A stretch of DNA of 64,000 nucleotides from Flavobacterium sp. GSB-24 (GCF_027924665.1 NZ_AP027043.1:3162001-3226000); one strand, 5' to 3'; counted from the stretch's first letter, positions 25,734 to 34,199 are shown. Numbers and translations: made by a program. The notes: generated by a model not told the origin, from the letters alone.

Positions 25734-26600
25734 CTATTTACCTTTTGTATCTGGATTACTTTTTAGTGCATTTTTTCTATAAGAAGAAGGGTTTTTTCCA
25801 GTTTGTAACTTGAATATTCTGGTGAAATGACTTTGGTCTGAAAATCCAGTCATGTAAGCTATTTCGGTTAAAGTATAAGTTGTATTTTGAATCAGGTTTA
25901 TGGCTTTTTCAATTCGTAATTTTCGAACATATTCACCGAAATTTAAGTCTTCAAAATACTTAGAAAACTCTCTTGATAAATAAGATGGATTCAATTCTAA
26001 ATCACTAGAAATTTTCTTTAAGTCAAAAGTAAACTGTGCATCTATTTGATCTTGAATAATATTTTTTAATTCTTTAACCCATGCAGGTGTTTTTTGATTC
26101 GATTTTTTCTCAATCAAAAATTTATTATAAACTTCGTGCAGTAAATTTTCGAACGGACTATTTTGCAGATGATTTTGTTTATACAGATATTTCGCCCAGC
26201 TGTATAGAGCATCGTAAAGTTTTAATCCAGTTTGGAGTAATTCAATATCATTAGTAATGTTATGCGAAAGTCCAGCTGAAATTGCCCAAAGTCCAGCTGC
26301 TTCTTTAGCAAGATCGTGACGATCTGTATCGGCGCCACGAACAATTTTTGCCATAATTAAAACCGCTGGATCAGCAATTTTATACTTTTTTATAATATAA
26401 TCAAAAGTACATTCTTCATTATAATGCGTGAATTCTACATTCGGGATATCAAACGGAATGGCGTTTATTTCTTTTGCTTTATGCAAAACTTGATCAAACG
26501 GGACATAGATAAACTCGGCTTCTGGATCAACAAAATTCAAGATCAGCCAAGGACAGGCAATTCGGTCAATTTTAGGTCTTTCCCTAGTGATCCATTTCAT
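25734..26600 (-). CDS. ChrB-domain / AraC HTH fusion regulator
   Basis: 288 residues with two parts. Residues 1 to about 140 match the C-terminal ChrB domain of chromate-resistance proteins: RPKIDRIACPWLILNFVDPEAEFIYVP, ITRERP, IVRGADTDRHDLAKEAAGLWAISAGLSH and LYDALYSWAKYL (in pieces). Residues about 190-283 are an AraC/XylS double HTH, with SYLSREFSKYFEDLNFGEY, YTLTEIAYMTGFSDQSHF and FKLQTGKNPSSYR. In other bacteria ChrB regulates chromate efflux; here no chrA is present in the window. The gene follows an unknown gene by 33 bases and is probably co-transcribed with it. Confidence 0.82.
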   Translation of the reverse strand: MKWITRERPKIDRIACPWLILNFVDPEAEFIYVPFDQVLHKAKEINAIPFDIPNVEFTHYNEECTFDYIIKKYKIADPAVLIMAKIVRGADTDRHDLAKEAAGLWAISAGLSHNITNDIELLQTGLKLYDALYSWAKYLYKQNHLQNSPFENLLHEVYNKFLIEKKSNQKTPAWVKELKNIIQDQIDAQFTFDLKKISSDLELNPSYLSREFSKYFEDLNFGEYVRKLRIEKAINLIQNTTYTLTEIAYMTGFSDQSHFTRIFKLQTGKNPSSYRKNALKSNPDTKGK

Positions 26601-26633
26601 TTAAAAAGTATAAAGCATTATTTTATAAAACAA

Positions 26634-27017
26634 TTAATTTAGTCTGTCCATATGATGCCTCACTCCGCCATAATTCGTTTTCAAAAATTCTCTAATTTGA
26701 AATTGTGTCTTGTTACGCGTAACATTTTTCCATTCATTAAAATCAAAAATATGAATTTCGCGTGCATTCGGATTGGTAACAAAAGAAAGTCTTGAAATAG
26801 AATATTTATAATATTTTAGTTCGTGCGAAATATGTCTGTCTGGCACAACAACCAATATAGTTTCCCATTTTAGAAAATCCTTTGGTACGTCAGCTCTTTC
26901 AGTTAATCCAAGTGCATCAAAAAAAGCAATTATCTTTTGATCATTTAATTTATCTATCTTCTGATCGATGTTTTTAATGGTACTATGCAGCAATTTTTCA
27001 TCTTTAATAACACTCAT
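26634..27017 (-). CDS. Hypothetical protein upstream of the ChrB-AraC regulator
   Basis: 127 residues, no signal peptide, no family I recognise. Features: a helical N-terminus (HSTIKNIDQKIDKLNDQKIIAFFDALGL) and a mixed alpha/beta remainder with WETILVVVPDRHISHELKYY, containing two histidines close together, and a C-terminal GGVRHHMDRLN. It is the first gene of a likely two-gene operon with the ChrB-AraC fusion. A -7-like word, TATATTTG, lies at 27048-27041 on the - strand. Confidence 0.5.
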   Translation of the reverse strand: MSVIKDEKLLHSTIKNIDQKIDKLNDQKIIAFFDALGLTERADVPKDFLKWETILVVVPDRHISHELKYYKYSISRLSFVTNPNAREIHIFDFNEWKNVTRNKTQFQIREFLKTNYGGVRHHMDRLN

Positions 27018-27040
27018 AATAGTACAGTTTTTATTGAATT

Positions 27041-27048
27041 CAAATATA
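27041..27048 (-). promoter_or_regulatory. Candidate -7 element
   Basis: TATATTTG on the - strand, 23 bases before the start at 27017. No TTG at 17-23 bases upstream. Confidence 0.35.
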
Positions 27049-27113
27049 AAATTACATCAAAAGAGAGAAATTTAACAGAGTAATGTCAATAGAATGATTC
27101 TAAATTTTTATGA

Positions 27114-27130
27114 TCTACTTTTTAAGTAGA
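27114..27130. promoter_or_regulatory. Palindrome upstream of the GH2 gene
   Basis: TCTACTT - TTT - AAGTAGA, a perfect 7-bp inverted repeat, 120 bases before the GH2 start. Its half-site shares CTACTTTTT with the direct repeats before the GH3 gene (17199-17211 and 17263-17274). Confidence 0.4.
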
Positions 27131-27250
27131 GTTAATTATCTGTAAGTAATTATAAACGATTATATTTTGATAAAATACTATTATTTTAATCGCTTTAAAA
27201 AGAATATTTTTATAGCTATTTGCTAACCATTCTTACTAACCACATTATTT

Positions 27251-30073
27251 ATGAAAACTATTTCTATAAGAGGAATCCTGATTTATTGTATGTTTTTAAT
27301 CTCTTTTCATGCTTTGGCACAAAATAAAACAGGAAGGGAATTAATTTTAATAGATAAAGAATGGAAGTTTTCGTTTGGACATTTATACGATACAAAAAAA
27401 GATTTCGGACATGCAGAAGGCTACTTTTCCTATTTAACCAAAACAGGATTTGGCGATGGTCCTGCTGCAAAAGATTTTGATGATCGTGCTTGGAGAAAAC
27501 TCGATTTACCTCACGATTGGGCGGTGGAGCAGCCTTTTAGCGAAAGCGCGAGTTTCAGTCATGGATTTAAAGCGGCAGGTAAAAATTTCCCTGAAAAAAG
27601 TATCGGCTGGTACAGGAAAAAAATCACCATTCCAAACGAAGATCTCGGACGAACTATTTCATTAAAGTTTGATGGTGTTTTTAGAAACTCAAAAGTATTT
27701 TTTAATGGATTTTATTTAGGAACAGAACAAAGTGGTTACAATGGTTTTGAGTATGATGTAACGGCTTATGTTAATTATGGTGGAGAGAATACGATTGTGG
27801 TTCGAGCAGATGCTTCAATGGAAGAAGGCTGGTTTTATGAAGGTGCAGGAATTTATAGACACGTTTATCTGCAGAAAACAAATCCGGTTCATGTAGTTAC
27901 AAACGGAACTTACATAACTTCTGAACTCAAAAATAACAATGCCTCGGTTAGTGCAGATGTTGCAATTGAAAATAAAGGAAATTATAAAGGATCAATTGAA
28001 ATTTCTCAAACAATCTTTGATAAAAAAAATAAACAGGCTGCTACTTTTACTGAAAGTATATTGGCTCCTGAATTTTATAAAACAATAACACATAGCACAA
28101 AACTTCATGTCGAAAATCCGCTTTTGTGGGATATTGATTCTCCCAATTTATATCGTTTGGTAACTCAAATCAAACAAGATGGAAAAATTATAGATAGTTA
28201 TGAAACGCCTTTTGGAATCAGAACTATTGAATTTAATGCAGAAAGTGGATTTTTTCTAAATGGAAAACCTTTAAAATTAAAAGGAACAAACAATCATCAA
28301 GATCATGCGGGAATAGGGACGGCGCTTCCAGATGAAATTCAGTATTATAGAATTAAAAAACTGAAAGAAATGGGCTCTAATGCGTATCGTTGTTCGCATC
28401 ATCCGCCAACTCCTGAATTACTGAAAGCCTGTGACGAATTGGGAATGCTGGTTATTGATGAAACTCGTTTAATGGGAATCAACGATTATCATTTGAATGA
28501 TTTACAGCGAATGATAGAACGTGACCGCAATCATCCGAGTATTTTTTGCTGGTCGGTTGGAAATGAAGAATGGAATATTGAAGGCGGTATAGTTGGGGAA
28601 AGAATAACAAATGTGATGCAGAGTTTTGCCAAAAGTATCGATCCTACAAGACCAGTGACGGTGGGAATAAGCAGCGGTTTTAAAAGCGGTATTTCTTCTG
28701 TAGTAGAAATTATGGGTTATAATTATCTCGGAAATGGAGATATTGACGCGCACAGAAATCAGTTTAAACAACAGCCTGGAATGGGAACGGAGGAAGGTTC
28801 TACTTTTGCAACCCGAGGAATTTATTTTACAGATGATGCCAAACACTATCAAAGTGCTTATGATAAAAAACCGCGTCCGACTTTTTACAGTATTGAAGAA
28901 GGCTGGAAATTTTATGCCGAGCGACCTTATTTGGCTGGAGTATTTTTTTGGACGGGTTTTGATTACCGTGGCGAACCAACACCTTATGGCTGGCCGTCTG
29001 TAACCTCGTATTTCGGAATGATGGATGTCTGTGGTTTTCCAAAAGATAATGTTTTTTATCTGAAATCCTGGTGGAGGAAAGAACCTGTTTTACATCTATT
29101 ACCGCATTGGAATTGGACTGGGATGGAAGGAAAAGAAATTGATGTCTGGGCATATTCAAATTGCGATGAGGTAGAACTTTTTCTAAACAAAAAAAGTCTC
29201 GGCAAAAAGAAAATGGAGCAAAATGGACATCTGGAATGGAAAGTAAAATATACGCCTGGAACTCTGGAAGCAATAGGTTATAAAAATGGAAAAAAACTAT
29301 TAACTGAAATCCAAAAAACCACTGGAAAGGCAGAAAATGTAAAATTGTCTTTAGATAAAGAAAACGTTTTGAAAGGAAATGTATCTGTTGTAACTGTTGA
29401 AGTTACAGATAAAAACGGTTTACATATTCCAACAGCAAATGATGAATTCAGTTTTTCTATAAAAGGCGGAAAAATTTTGGGTGTAGGAAACGGTGATCCA
29501 ACTTCTTTAGAAAGCGATCAATTTATTGATGACATTTCTTTTTCTGCAATAACTAATTTTATGGAACAAAAAGTTGAAAGTTCATCTCTTCCTAAGGAAA
29601 TGACCAACTATGACGAAAGTAAATGGACAGAAGCTTTTAAAGAACGTGATTATAAAAAACAGGCACCATCGTATATTTATAAAGGAGAATTTGAATTGAA
29701 AAATAATGCATCTTCAAATGTTGTGAGTTTCTTTTACAAGAAAATAGGAGTAGAGACAGTAGTTTTTGTTAATGGAAAAAAAGTAGAACCAAGTACAGAA
29801 GATCCTCAAAAATATACTTTGAATACAGCTATTTTGAAAGAAGGTAAAAACACAATCCATATTGCTGCAACACCGTTACAAAAAGTAAAAGACTGGGACG
29901 TTATGAACACAGATCCTGGAATTATTCAAGTAATTACGCCAGCAGCACCTTGGGAAAGAAAGCTTTTCAACGGATATGCACAAATCATTATCCAAAATGA
30001 CGAAAATGCAAAAGAAGTTATTTTAACCGCTTCCGCGAAAGATTTACGAGCAGGGAGTTTGAATCTAAAATAA
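27251..30073 (+). CDS. GH2 beta-galactosidase-type glycosidase
   Basis: 940 residues with a signal peptide (ISFHALAQ, cleavage near 23). Order: sugar-binding jelly roll (about 30-210, with WRKLDLPHDWAVEQPF and GWYRKKI), immunoglobulin-like domain (about 215-322), TIM barrel (about 325-600) with acid/base E439 in WSVGNEEW and likely nucleophile E514 in GTEEGS, then DUF4982-like and further beta domains to 940. Long GH2 enzymes of this plan act as beta-galactosidases, glucuronidases or on pectin side chains; the exact sugar is not readable. Probably periplasmic. No SusC/SusD pair is adjacent. Confidence 0.87.
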   Translation: MKTISIRGILIYCMFLISFHALAQNKTGRELILIDKEWKFSFGHLYDTKKDFGHAEGYFSYLTKTGFGDGPAAKDFDDRAWRKLDLPHDWAVEQPFSESASFSHGFKAAGKNFPEKSIGWYRKKITIPNEDLGRTISLKFDGVFRNSKVFFNGFYLGTEQSGYNGFEYDVTAYVNYGGENTIVVRADASMEEGWFYEGAGIYRHVYLQKTNPVHVVTNGTYITSELKNNNASVSADVAIENKGNYKGSIEISQTIFDKKNKQAATFTESILAPEFYKTITHSTKLHVENPLLWDIDSPNLYRLVTQIKQDGKIIDSYETPFGIRTIEFNAESGFFLNGKPLKLKGTNNHQDHAGIGTALPDEIQYYRIKKLKEMGSNAYRCSHHPPTPELLKACDELGMLVIDETRLMGINDYHLNDLQRMIERDRNHPSIFCWSVGNEEWNIEGGIVGERITNVMQSFAKSIDPTRPVTVGISSGFKSGISSVVEIMGYNYLGNGDIDAHRNQFKQQPGMGTEEGSTFATRGIYFTDDAKHYQSAYDKKPRPTFYSIEEGWKFYAERPYLAGVFFWTGFDYRGEPTPYGWPSVTSYFGMMDVCGFPKDNVFYLKSWWRKEPVLHLLPHWNWTGMEGKEIDVWAYSNCDEVELFLNKKSLGKKKMEQNGHLEWKVKYTPGTLEAIGYKNGKKLLTEIQKTTGKAENVKLSLDKENVLKGNVSVVTVEVTDKNGLHIPTANDEFSFSIKGGKILGVGNGDPTSLESDQFIDDISFSAITNFMEQKVESSSLPKEMTNYDESKWTEAFKERDYKKQAPSYIYKGEFELKNNASSNVVSFFYKKIGVETVVFVNGKKVEPSTEDPQKYTLNTAILKEGKNTIHIAATPLQKVKDWDVMNTDPGIIQVITPAAPWERKLFNGYAQIIIQNDENAKEVILTASAKDLRAGSLNLK

Positions 30074-30078
30074 ATTCT

Positions 30079-30136
30079 CTCGCAGATTTTGCAGATGACA
30101 CAGATTATTAAAAATTAAATCTGCTTAATCTGCGAG
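30079..30136. repeat. Inverted repeat, CGCAGATTTTGCAGAT type
   Basis: CTCGCAGATTTTGCAGAT pairs with AATCTGCTTAATCTGCGAG. It lies just after the GH2 stop and may act as a terminator-like structure, although no T run follows. Confidence 0.65.
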
Positions 30137-30157
30137 CAAAAATAACTTAGCGACTCT

Positions 30158-30200
30158 TGTGTTTAAACCTGAAACCTGAAACTTGAAACCTGAAACAAAA
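30158..30200. repeat. Tandem word repeat CTGAAAC
   Basis: CCTGAAACCTGAAACTTGAAACCTGAAAC (written in pieces: CCTGAAAC, CTGAAAC, TTGAAAC, CTGAAAC) repeats with a 7-base period before the AraC gene. The same words recur at 24160-24196 and 32264-32300. Confidence 0.7.
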
Positions 30201-30232
30201 AAAAATAATAAAATAATATTGTTTGATTTTCA

Positions 30233-30240
30233 TAACTTTG
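30233..30240 (+). promoter_or_regulatory. Candidate -7 element of the AraC gene
   Basis: TAACTTTG fits TAnnTTTG and ends four bases before the ATG at 30245, exactly the spacing seen at the ArsR gene (23457). This predicts a leaderless transcript. No TTG at -33. Confidence 0.45.
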
Positions 30241-30244
30241 CAAA

Positions 30245-31114
30245 ATGAATAATCAGACAGAAACTCAGAATTGCGATTTTACTTCAGATTTAAAACTAAA
30301 AGGTTTTAAAGTATATCAGATAAATGGAGATCAAAGTAAAATTCCCGTTTACAGTCGCAGGGATTTTTATAAAATCTGCATCAATACTAGTAAAAGCATC
30401 ATACAATATGCTGACCGTGGTATAGAAACCGACGGAACGATTCTGTTTTTTGGAAATCCGATTATTCCATATTCATGGGAAACAGTTTCAGAGGGATATG
30501 AAGGTTACGCCTGCGTTTTTACAGAAGAATTTTTGAAAGCAAAAGACCGTTCAGAGACACTACACGAATCACCGTTATTTAAAATAGGAGGAACCCCGAT
30601 TTTTTCTTTAAATGCTGAACAAAAGGTGTTTATAGATTCTTTATTCCAAAAAATGATCAAGGAATATGAAACAGATTATGTTTTTAAAGACGATTTGATG
30701 CGCAGTTATATTAATTTGATTATTCACGAATCGATGAAAATGCAGCCTTCAGATAATTTCTTTAAACATAAAAATGCTTCTTCCAGAATAACCTCTTTGT
30801 TTTTAGAATTGTTAGAAAGACAATTTCCGATAGAAACAAAAAACGAACCTTTAGCATTAAAAACACCGCAGGATTATGCGCAAAGTCTTGCTGTGCATGT
30901 TAATCATTTAAATCGTTCGGTAAAAGAAGTTACAGGAAAACCGACAACAGCCCATATTACCGAAAGAATTATAAACGAAGCAAAGGCATTATTACAGCAT
31001 ACAGACTGGAGTATTTCAGACATTGGTTACTCACTTGGATTTGAATATCCGAGTTATTTTAATAATTACTTTAAAAGGCTTACAGGAACAGTTCCGAAAT
31101 CACTTCGAATGTAA
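30245..31114 (+). CDS. AraC-family regulator
   Basis: 289 residues: a cupin-like N-terminal sensor domain (about 15-150) and an AraC double HTH (about 190-289) with HVNHLNRSVKEVTGKPTTAHI, WSISDIGYSLGFEYPSYFNNYFKRLTGTVPKSLR (in pieces). It precedes, in the same direction, two cupin genes and an alcohol dehydrogenase and is the obvious candidate to control them. The inducer is unknown. A -7 word lies four bases before the ATG. Confidence 0.88.
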   Translation: MNNQTETQNCDFTSDLKLKGFKVYQINGDQSKIPVYSRRDFYKICINTSKSIIQYADRGIETDGTILFFGNPIIPYSWETVSEGYEGYACVFTEEFLKAKDRSETLHESPLFKIGGTPIFSLNAEQKVFIDSLFQKMIKEYETDYVFKDDLMRSYINLIIHESMKMQPSDNFFKHKNASSRITSLFLELLERQFPIETKNEPLALKTPQDYAQSLAVHVNHLNRSVKEVTGKPTTAHITERIINEAKALLQHTDWSISDIGYSLGFEYPSYFNNYFKRLTGTVPKSLRM

Positions 31115-31175
31115 ATTGTTTCAATTTCATAATTTTTTGTTTGAATATTGTTATTTCTAAGAAGCATTATTATCC

Positions 31176-31183
31176 TAATTTTG
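31176..31183 (+). promoter_or_regulatory. Candidate -7 element before the cupin genes
   Basis: TAATTTTG fits TAnnTTTG, 62 bases after the AraC stop and 123 bases before the first cupin ATG. The nearest TTG (31148-31150) is 25 bases upstream, a little too far. It would give a long 5' leader. Confidence 0.35.
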
Positions 31184-31306
31184 CCCTTGAAATTACAGTA
31201 TTAATCATTTATCAGTTTTAACGACTAAATAAATACTTCATAAAGCGCCTTCTAGCTTTCCAAAATTTAGTTTCCTGATTCTGATAATTCCAAAACAAAG
31301 AAATTT

Positions 31307-31723
31307 ATGAAAACATCAGATAATCCATATAATGACGCCATTTTCCCTAAAGGAGATTTAGCACCTTCAGAATATTTTACAGGAAACGCATGGGTTAAAA
31401 TGCTTGTTCCAAACGATGAAGTTTTAAATACTGCCGTTGGAAATGTTGTTTTTGAAGCCGGTGCAAGAAACAATTGGCACACACATCCCGGCGGACAAAT
31501 TCTTATTGTCACACACGGAACAGGATATTATCAGGAAATTGGAAAACCAATTCAGTTATTGCAGGTTGGAGACGTTGTAAACATTCAGCCCGAAATAAAA
31601 CACTGGCACGGCGCGTCTCCCGAAAGTGAATTTACACATATCGCCATCAGCACCAATACTGCAAAAGGAATTGTAGACTGGCAGGAACCCGTTACAGATG
31701 AAGAATATAACAGTTATCAATAA
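31307..31723 (+). CDS. Cupin protein, (R)-mandelonitrile-lyase-like family, full ligand set
   Basis: A 138-residue single-domain cupin. Motif 1 reads ARNNWHTHPGGQILIV with H58, H60 and Q64; motif 2 reads KHWHGASP with H99. These four residues match the metal ligands His-His-Gln-His of the manganese-dependent cupin hydroxynitrile lyases (Granulicella tundricola type, recalled from memory). Many relatives are annotated as cupin or carboxymuconolactone-decarboxylase-like proteins of unknown substrate. It is the first of two tandem cupins between an AraC regulator and an alcohol dehydrogenase. Confidence 0.8.
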   Translation: MKTSDNPYNDAIFPKGDLAPSEYFTGNAWVKMLVPNDEVLNTAVGNVVFEAGARNNWHTHPGGQILIVTHGTGYYQEIGKPIQLLQVGDVVNIQPEIKHWHGASPESEFTHIAISTNTAKGIVDWQEPVTDEEYNSYQ

Positions 31724-31750
31724 AATTAATCTCAAAAAATAACTAAATTT

Positions 31751-32158
31751 ATGTCAACAAATTATGCAGCCGTTATCGAAGAAGGAAAAGTCCCGAGCAC
31801 ATATATGACGGGTGACGTTTCCTATAAAAAACAGAGCAGTGATATTCATCCTGAAAATACTGTTATTAAGGAAGTTACTTTTGAGTCTTGTGCTAGAAGT
31901 AATTGGCATAGTAATGCAGGTCTGCAAATGCTAATTGCAAAAGAAGGTACAGGCTATTACCAAGAAAGAGGAAGTGCCGTTCGTAAACTTCAAAAAGACG
32001 AAGTAGTTACAATTTTACCAGGAATAGAACATTGGTACGGAGCAACTCCGTTTGAAAAGTTCTCTTATGTTGCGATCATCACAGAAGTGGATAAAGGCCA
32101 CGGAGTATGGTTAGAAAAAGTAACTGATGGAGAGTATTTTCTTTTAAGCAGTCACTAG
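31751..32158 (+). CDS. Cupin paralogue with a substituted metal ligand
   Basis: A 135-residue cupin, clearly a relative of the preceding one. The motifs read ARSNWHSNAGLQMLI and EHWYGATP: H53, Q59 and H94 are kept, but the second histidine of HxH is N55, and the HWH triplet has become HWY. It therefore keeps three of four likely ligands. It may bind metal weakly, use another metal, or be a regulatory partner of the first cupin. It starts 27 bases after the first cupin's stop, so they form one operon. Confidence 0.78.
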   Translation: MSTNYAAVIEEGKVPSTYMTGDVSYKKQSSDIHPENTVIKEVTFESCARSNWHSNAGLQMLIAKEGTGYYQERGSAVRKLQKDEVVTILPGIEHWYGATPFEKFSYVAIITEVDKGHGVWLEKVTDGEYFLLSSH

Positions 32159-32221
32159 GTTAAGGGGCTAAGGTTCTGAGATACTGATAGTATAAGTTTT
32201 TTATCTTAATAAAGAAAATTT

Positions 32222-32300
32222 CCCTTGTGTACTTTGCGTAAATCTTAGAGCTCTTTACGTGTAAACCTGAAACCTGAAACTTCAAACTTGAAACAAAACA
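32222..32300. repeat. Iterated-word repeat, CTGAAAC type
   Basis: CCTGAAACCTGAAACTTCAAAC (in pieces) at 32264-32300, preceded by TTTGCGTAAATCTTAG words. It lies between the cupin pair and the alcohol dehydrogenase; the left part resembles the GCAAAG word family. Confidence 0.55.
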
Positions 32301-32311
32301 AATAAAAAAAT

Positions 32312-33364
32312 ATGGAAACAAAAAATATAAAAGCCTTTGGTACTGAGGCTGCTGAAGAACCATTGCAGACACTTGATATTAAACGCCGTGAAGTACTTGC
32401 CCACGATGTAGAAATTGAAATTTTATACTGCGGAATCTGTCATTCAGACTTACATTCTGCTAGAAACGAATGGCACGGAACTATTTATCCAATTGTTCCA
32501 GGTCACGAAATTGTTGGTCGTGTAACTAAGGTTGGTGATCACGTAAAGAATTTTAAAGTCGGTCAATTGGCTGGAGTAGGCTGTATGGTTGATTCTTGCA
32601 GAGAATGCGAACATTGTAAAGAAGGTTTAGAGCAATTTTGCGAGCCAGGAAATACATTGACTTTTAATTCTCCTGACGTTCATTTAGGCGGACAAACTTT
32701 TGGAGGTTATTCTCAAAGTATTGTTGTCGATGAAAATTATGTATTGCATATTTCAGATAAATTAGATCTTGCTGGTGTTGCACCTTTACTATGCGCTGGA
32801 ATCACAACTTATTCTCCTTTAAAACACTGGAAAGTTGGTCCAGGCCAAAAAGTAGGAATCGTTGGTATTGGCGGTTTAGGACATATGGGAATCAAATTGG
32901 CAAAAGCTATGGGCGCTCATGTGGTTGTTTTCACTACTTCATTATCTAAAACTGAAGATGCAAAACGTCTTGGAGCAGATGAGGTTGTTTTGTCTACAGA
33001 CGAAGAACAAATGGCGCAGCATGCGAAAAGCTTAAACTTTATTTTAGACTGCGTTTCTGCAGAACATAATATCGATGCTTACTTAAGTTTACTTAAAGTT
33101 GATGGAACGCTTACTTTGGTTGGTGCGCCTATGGAGCCGCTTCCTGTAACTTCTTTCAGTCTTCTTTTAGGAAGAAGAAGTTTCGCAGGTTCAAATATTG
33201 GCGGTATCGCTGAAACTCAGGAAATGCTTGATTTCTGTGCAGAACATAATATTACTGCAGATATCGAATTAATTGGTGTAAACGAAGTAAATGACGCTTA
33301 CGAAAGATTACTAAAAGGAGATATTAAATATCGTTTTGTGATTGATATGGCTTCTTTAAAATAA
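32312..33364 (+). CDS. Zinc-dependent NAD(P)-alcohol dehydrogenase (CAD/YahK type)
   Basis: 350 residues of the MDR family. Catalytic zinc site CGICHSDLHSARNEW with GHEIVG; structural zinc site SCRECEHCKEGLEQFC (C-x2-C-x2-C-x7-C); Rossmann motif VGIVGIGGLGHMG. This pattern belongs to the cinnamyl-alcohol/aldehyde reductase branch (YahK, AdhA), usually NADPH-linked reductases of aldehydes. It follows the cupins in the same orientation, so aldehyde reduction may be the second step of the same pathway. A repeat of 154 bases separates it from the cupins. Confidence 0.9.
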   Translation: METKNIKAFGTEAAEEPLQTLDIKRREVLAHDVEIEILYCGICHSDLHSARNEWHGTIYPIVPGHEIVGRVTKVGDHVKNFKVGQLAGVGCMVDSCRECEHCKEGLEQFCEPGNTLTFNSPDVHLGGQTFGGYSQSIVVDENYVLHISDKLDLAGVAPLLCAGITTYSPLKHWKVGPGQKVGIVGIGGLGHMGIKLAKAMGAHVVVFTTSLSKTEDAKRLGADEVVLSTDEEQMAQHAKSLNFILDCVSAEHNIDAYLSLLKVDGTLTLVGAPMEPLPVTSFSLLLGRRSFAGSNIGGIAETQEMLDFCAEHNITADIELIGVNEVNDAYERLLKGDIKYRFVIDMASLK

Positions 33365-33365
33365 A

Positions 33366-33433
33366 TAAGTTGCTAAGGTTCTAAGATTCTAAGGCGCTAA
33401 GTTTTTTTCTTAGAACCTTAGAATCTTAGTCTC
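33366..33433. repeat. Near-perfect iterated-word palindrome, CTAAG type
   Basis: The left arm contains CTAAG four times with a strict 8-base period; the right arm contains CTTAG with the same period. The two arms are separated by TTTTTTT. It starts two bases after the ADH stop codon. Confidence 0.8.
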
Positions 33434-33455
33434 TTAGCAACTTAAATAAAACGCA

Positions 33456-33492
33456 AAACCCCTTAAGCAATTCAACTCTTAAGGGGTTTTTT
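33456..33492 (+). terminator. Intrinsic terminator, bidirectional
   Basis: AAACCCCTTAAG / CTTAAGGGGTTTTTT with a 10-base loop between the ADH gene and the convergent DUF4142 gene. Confidence 0.88.
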
Positions 33493-33522
33493 AAAAATAA
33501 ATAATAACCAATTAAATTTATT

Positions 33523-34110
33523 TTACTTTTTGTCTAGGTTTTGTTTCAACAATTTAGCATGTTCTAAATGTGCAGTTAAACCCGCAATATTGTTAGATGC
33601 CCAAGTTTTTACATCTTCGTCGTGAGCATCTTTAGTAGCGTCTTGAAGTTTTTTAATCGCTTTTTCGTGACCATCGATCATCATGTCTGCGAATTTTTTG
33701 TCAAAGTCAACTCCTGTTTTTTCATTCAATTTATTGTATTCTTCTTGACCTTCTTCAGTCAAAGAAGTTGGTAATGTAAAGTTTTTAGCTTTTGCTAATG
33801 CACTTACTTCAGAAGCAGATTTAGTGTGCTCATCAACAAGCATTTTACCAAATTTTTTCACTTCTGCGTTAGTACTTTTAGTTTGTGCCAGTTTACCTAT
33901 TTCGATTTCAGCTAGATTAATTTCCGCTTGATCTACTAAGAACTCAGAATCATCTTCTTTGCTATCAATAGAATCAAATTTAGCCTCGTTTGCATCCTCA
34001 GCAACTTCTTTTGGATCTTCTTGTTTAGTTTCGTTTTTACAAGATTGAAGGAATAAAATAATTAATCCTGCTCCTAAAATGGCTTTTCCGGCTAATAGTA
34101 ACTTTTTCAT
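33523..34110 (-). CDS. DUF4142 lipoprotein
   Basis: A 195-residue lipoprotein: signal peptide ending in FLQSC (lipid cysteine near residue 24). DUF4142 body, helical and ferritin-like: DQAEINLAEIEIGKLAQTKSTNAEVKKFGKMLVDEH, then FDKKFADMMIDGHEKAIKKLQDA, and DVKTWASNNIAGLTAHLEHAKLL (all in pieces). Many Bacteroidota and Proteobacteria carry it in stress regions; the molecular role is not known. It opens the stress gene group of this window. A weak version of the shared stress promoter may lie at 34158-34199. Confidence 0.85.
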   Translation of the reverse strand: MKKLLLAGKAILGAGLIILFLQSCKNETKQEDPKEVAEDANEAKFDSIDSKEDDSEFLVDQAEINLAEIEIGKLAQTKSTNAEVKKFGKMLVDEHTKSASEVSALAKAKNFTLPTSLTEEGQEEYNKLNEKTGVDFDKKFADMMIDGHEKAIKKLQDATKDAHDEDVKTWASNNIAGLTAHLEHAKLLKQNLDKK

Positions 34111-34157
34111 GATTTTAATAGTTTAATGTTATAATGTAAAATTATTGAGAAGTTACA

Positions 34158-34199
34158 GCAATGTCTTACAGGATTTTTAGAGATTGTTATATGATTTGG
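34158..34199 (-). promoter_or_regulatory. Weak candidate of the shared stress-type promoter
   Basis: On the - strand: CCAAATCATATAAC (34199-34186), 20 bases, then GACATTGC. The box resembles CCAAAATTCTATAAC at 35271-35285, but the -7 word is poor and the outer AATTAT half is missing. Confidence 0.25.
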
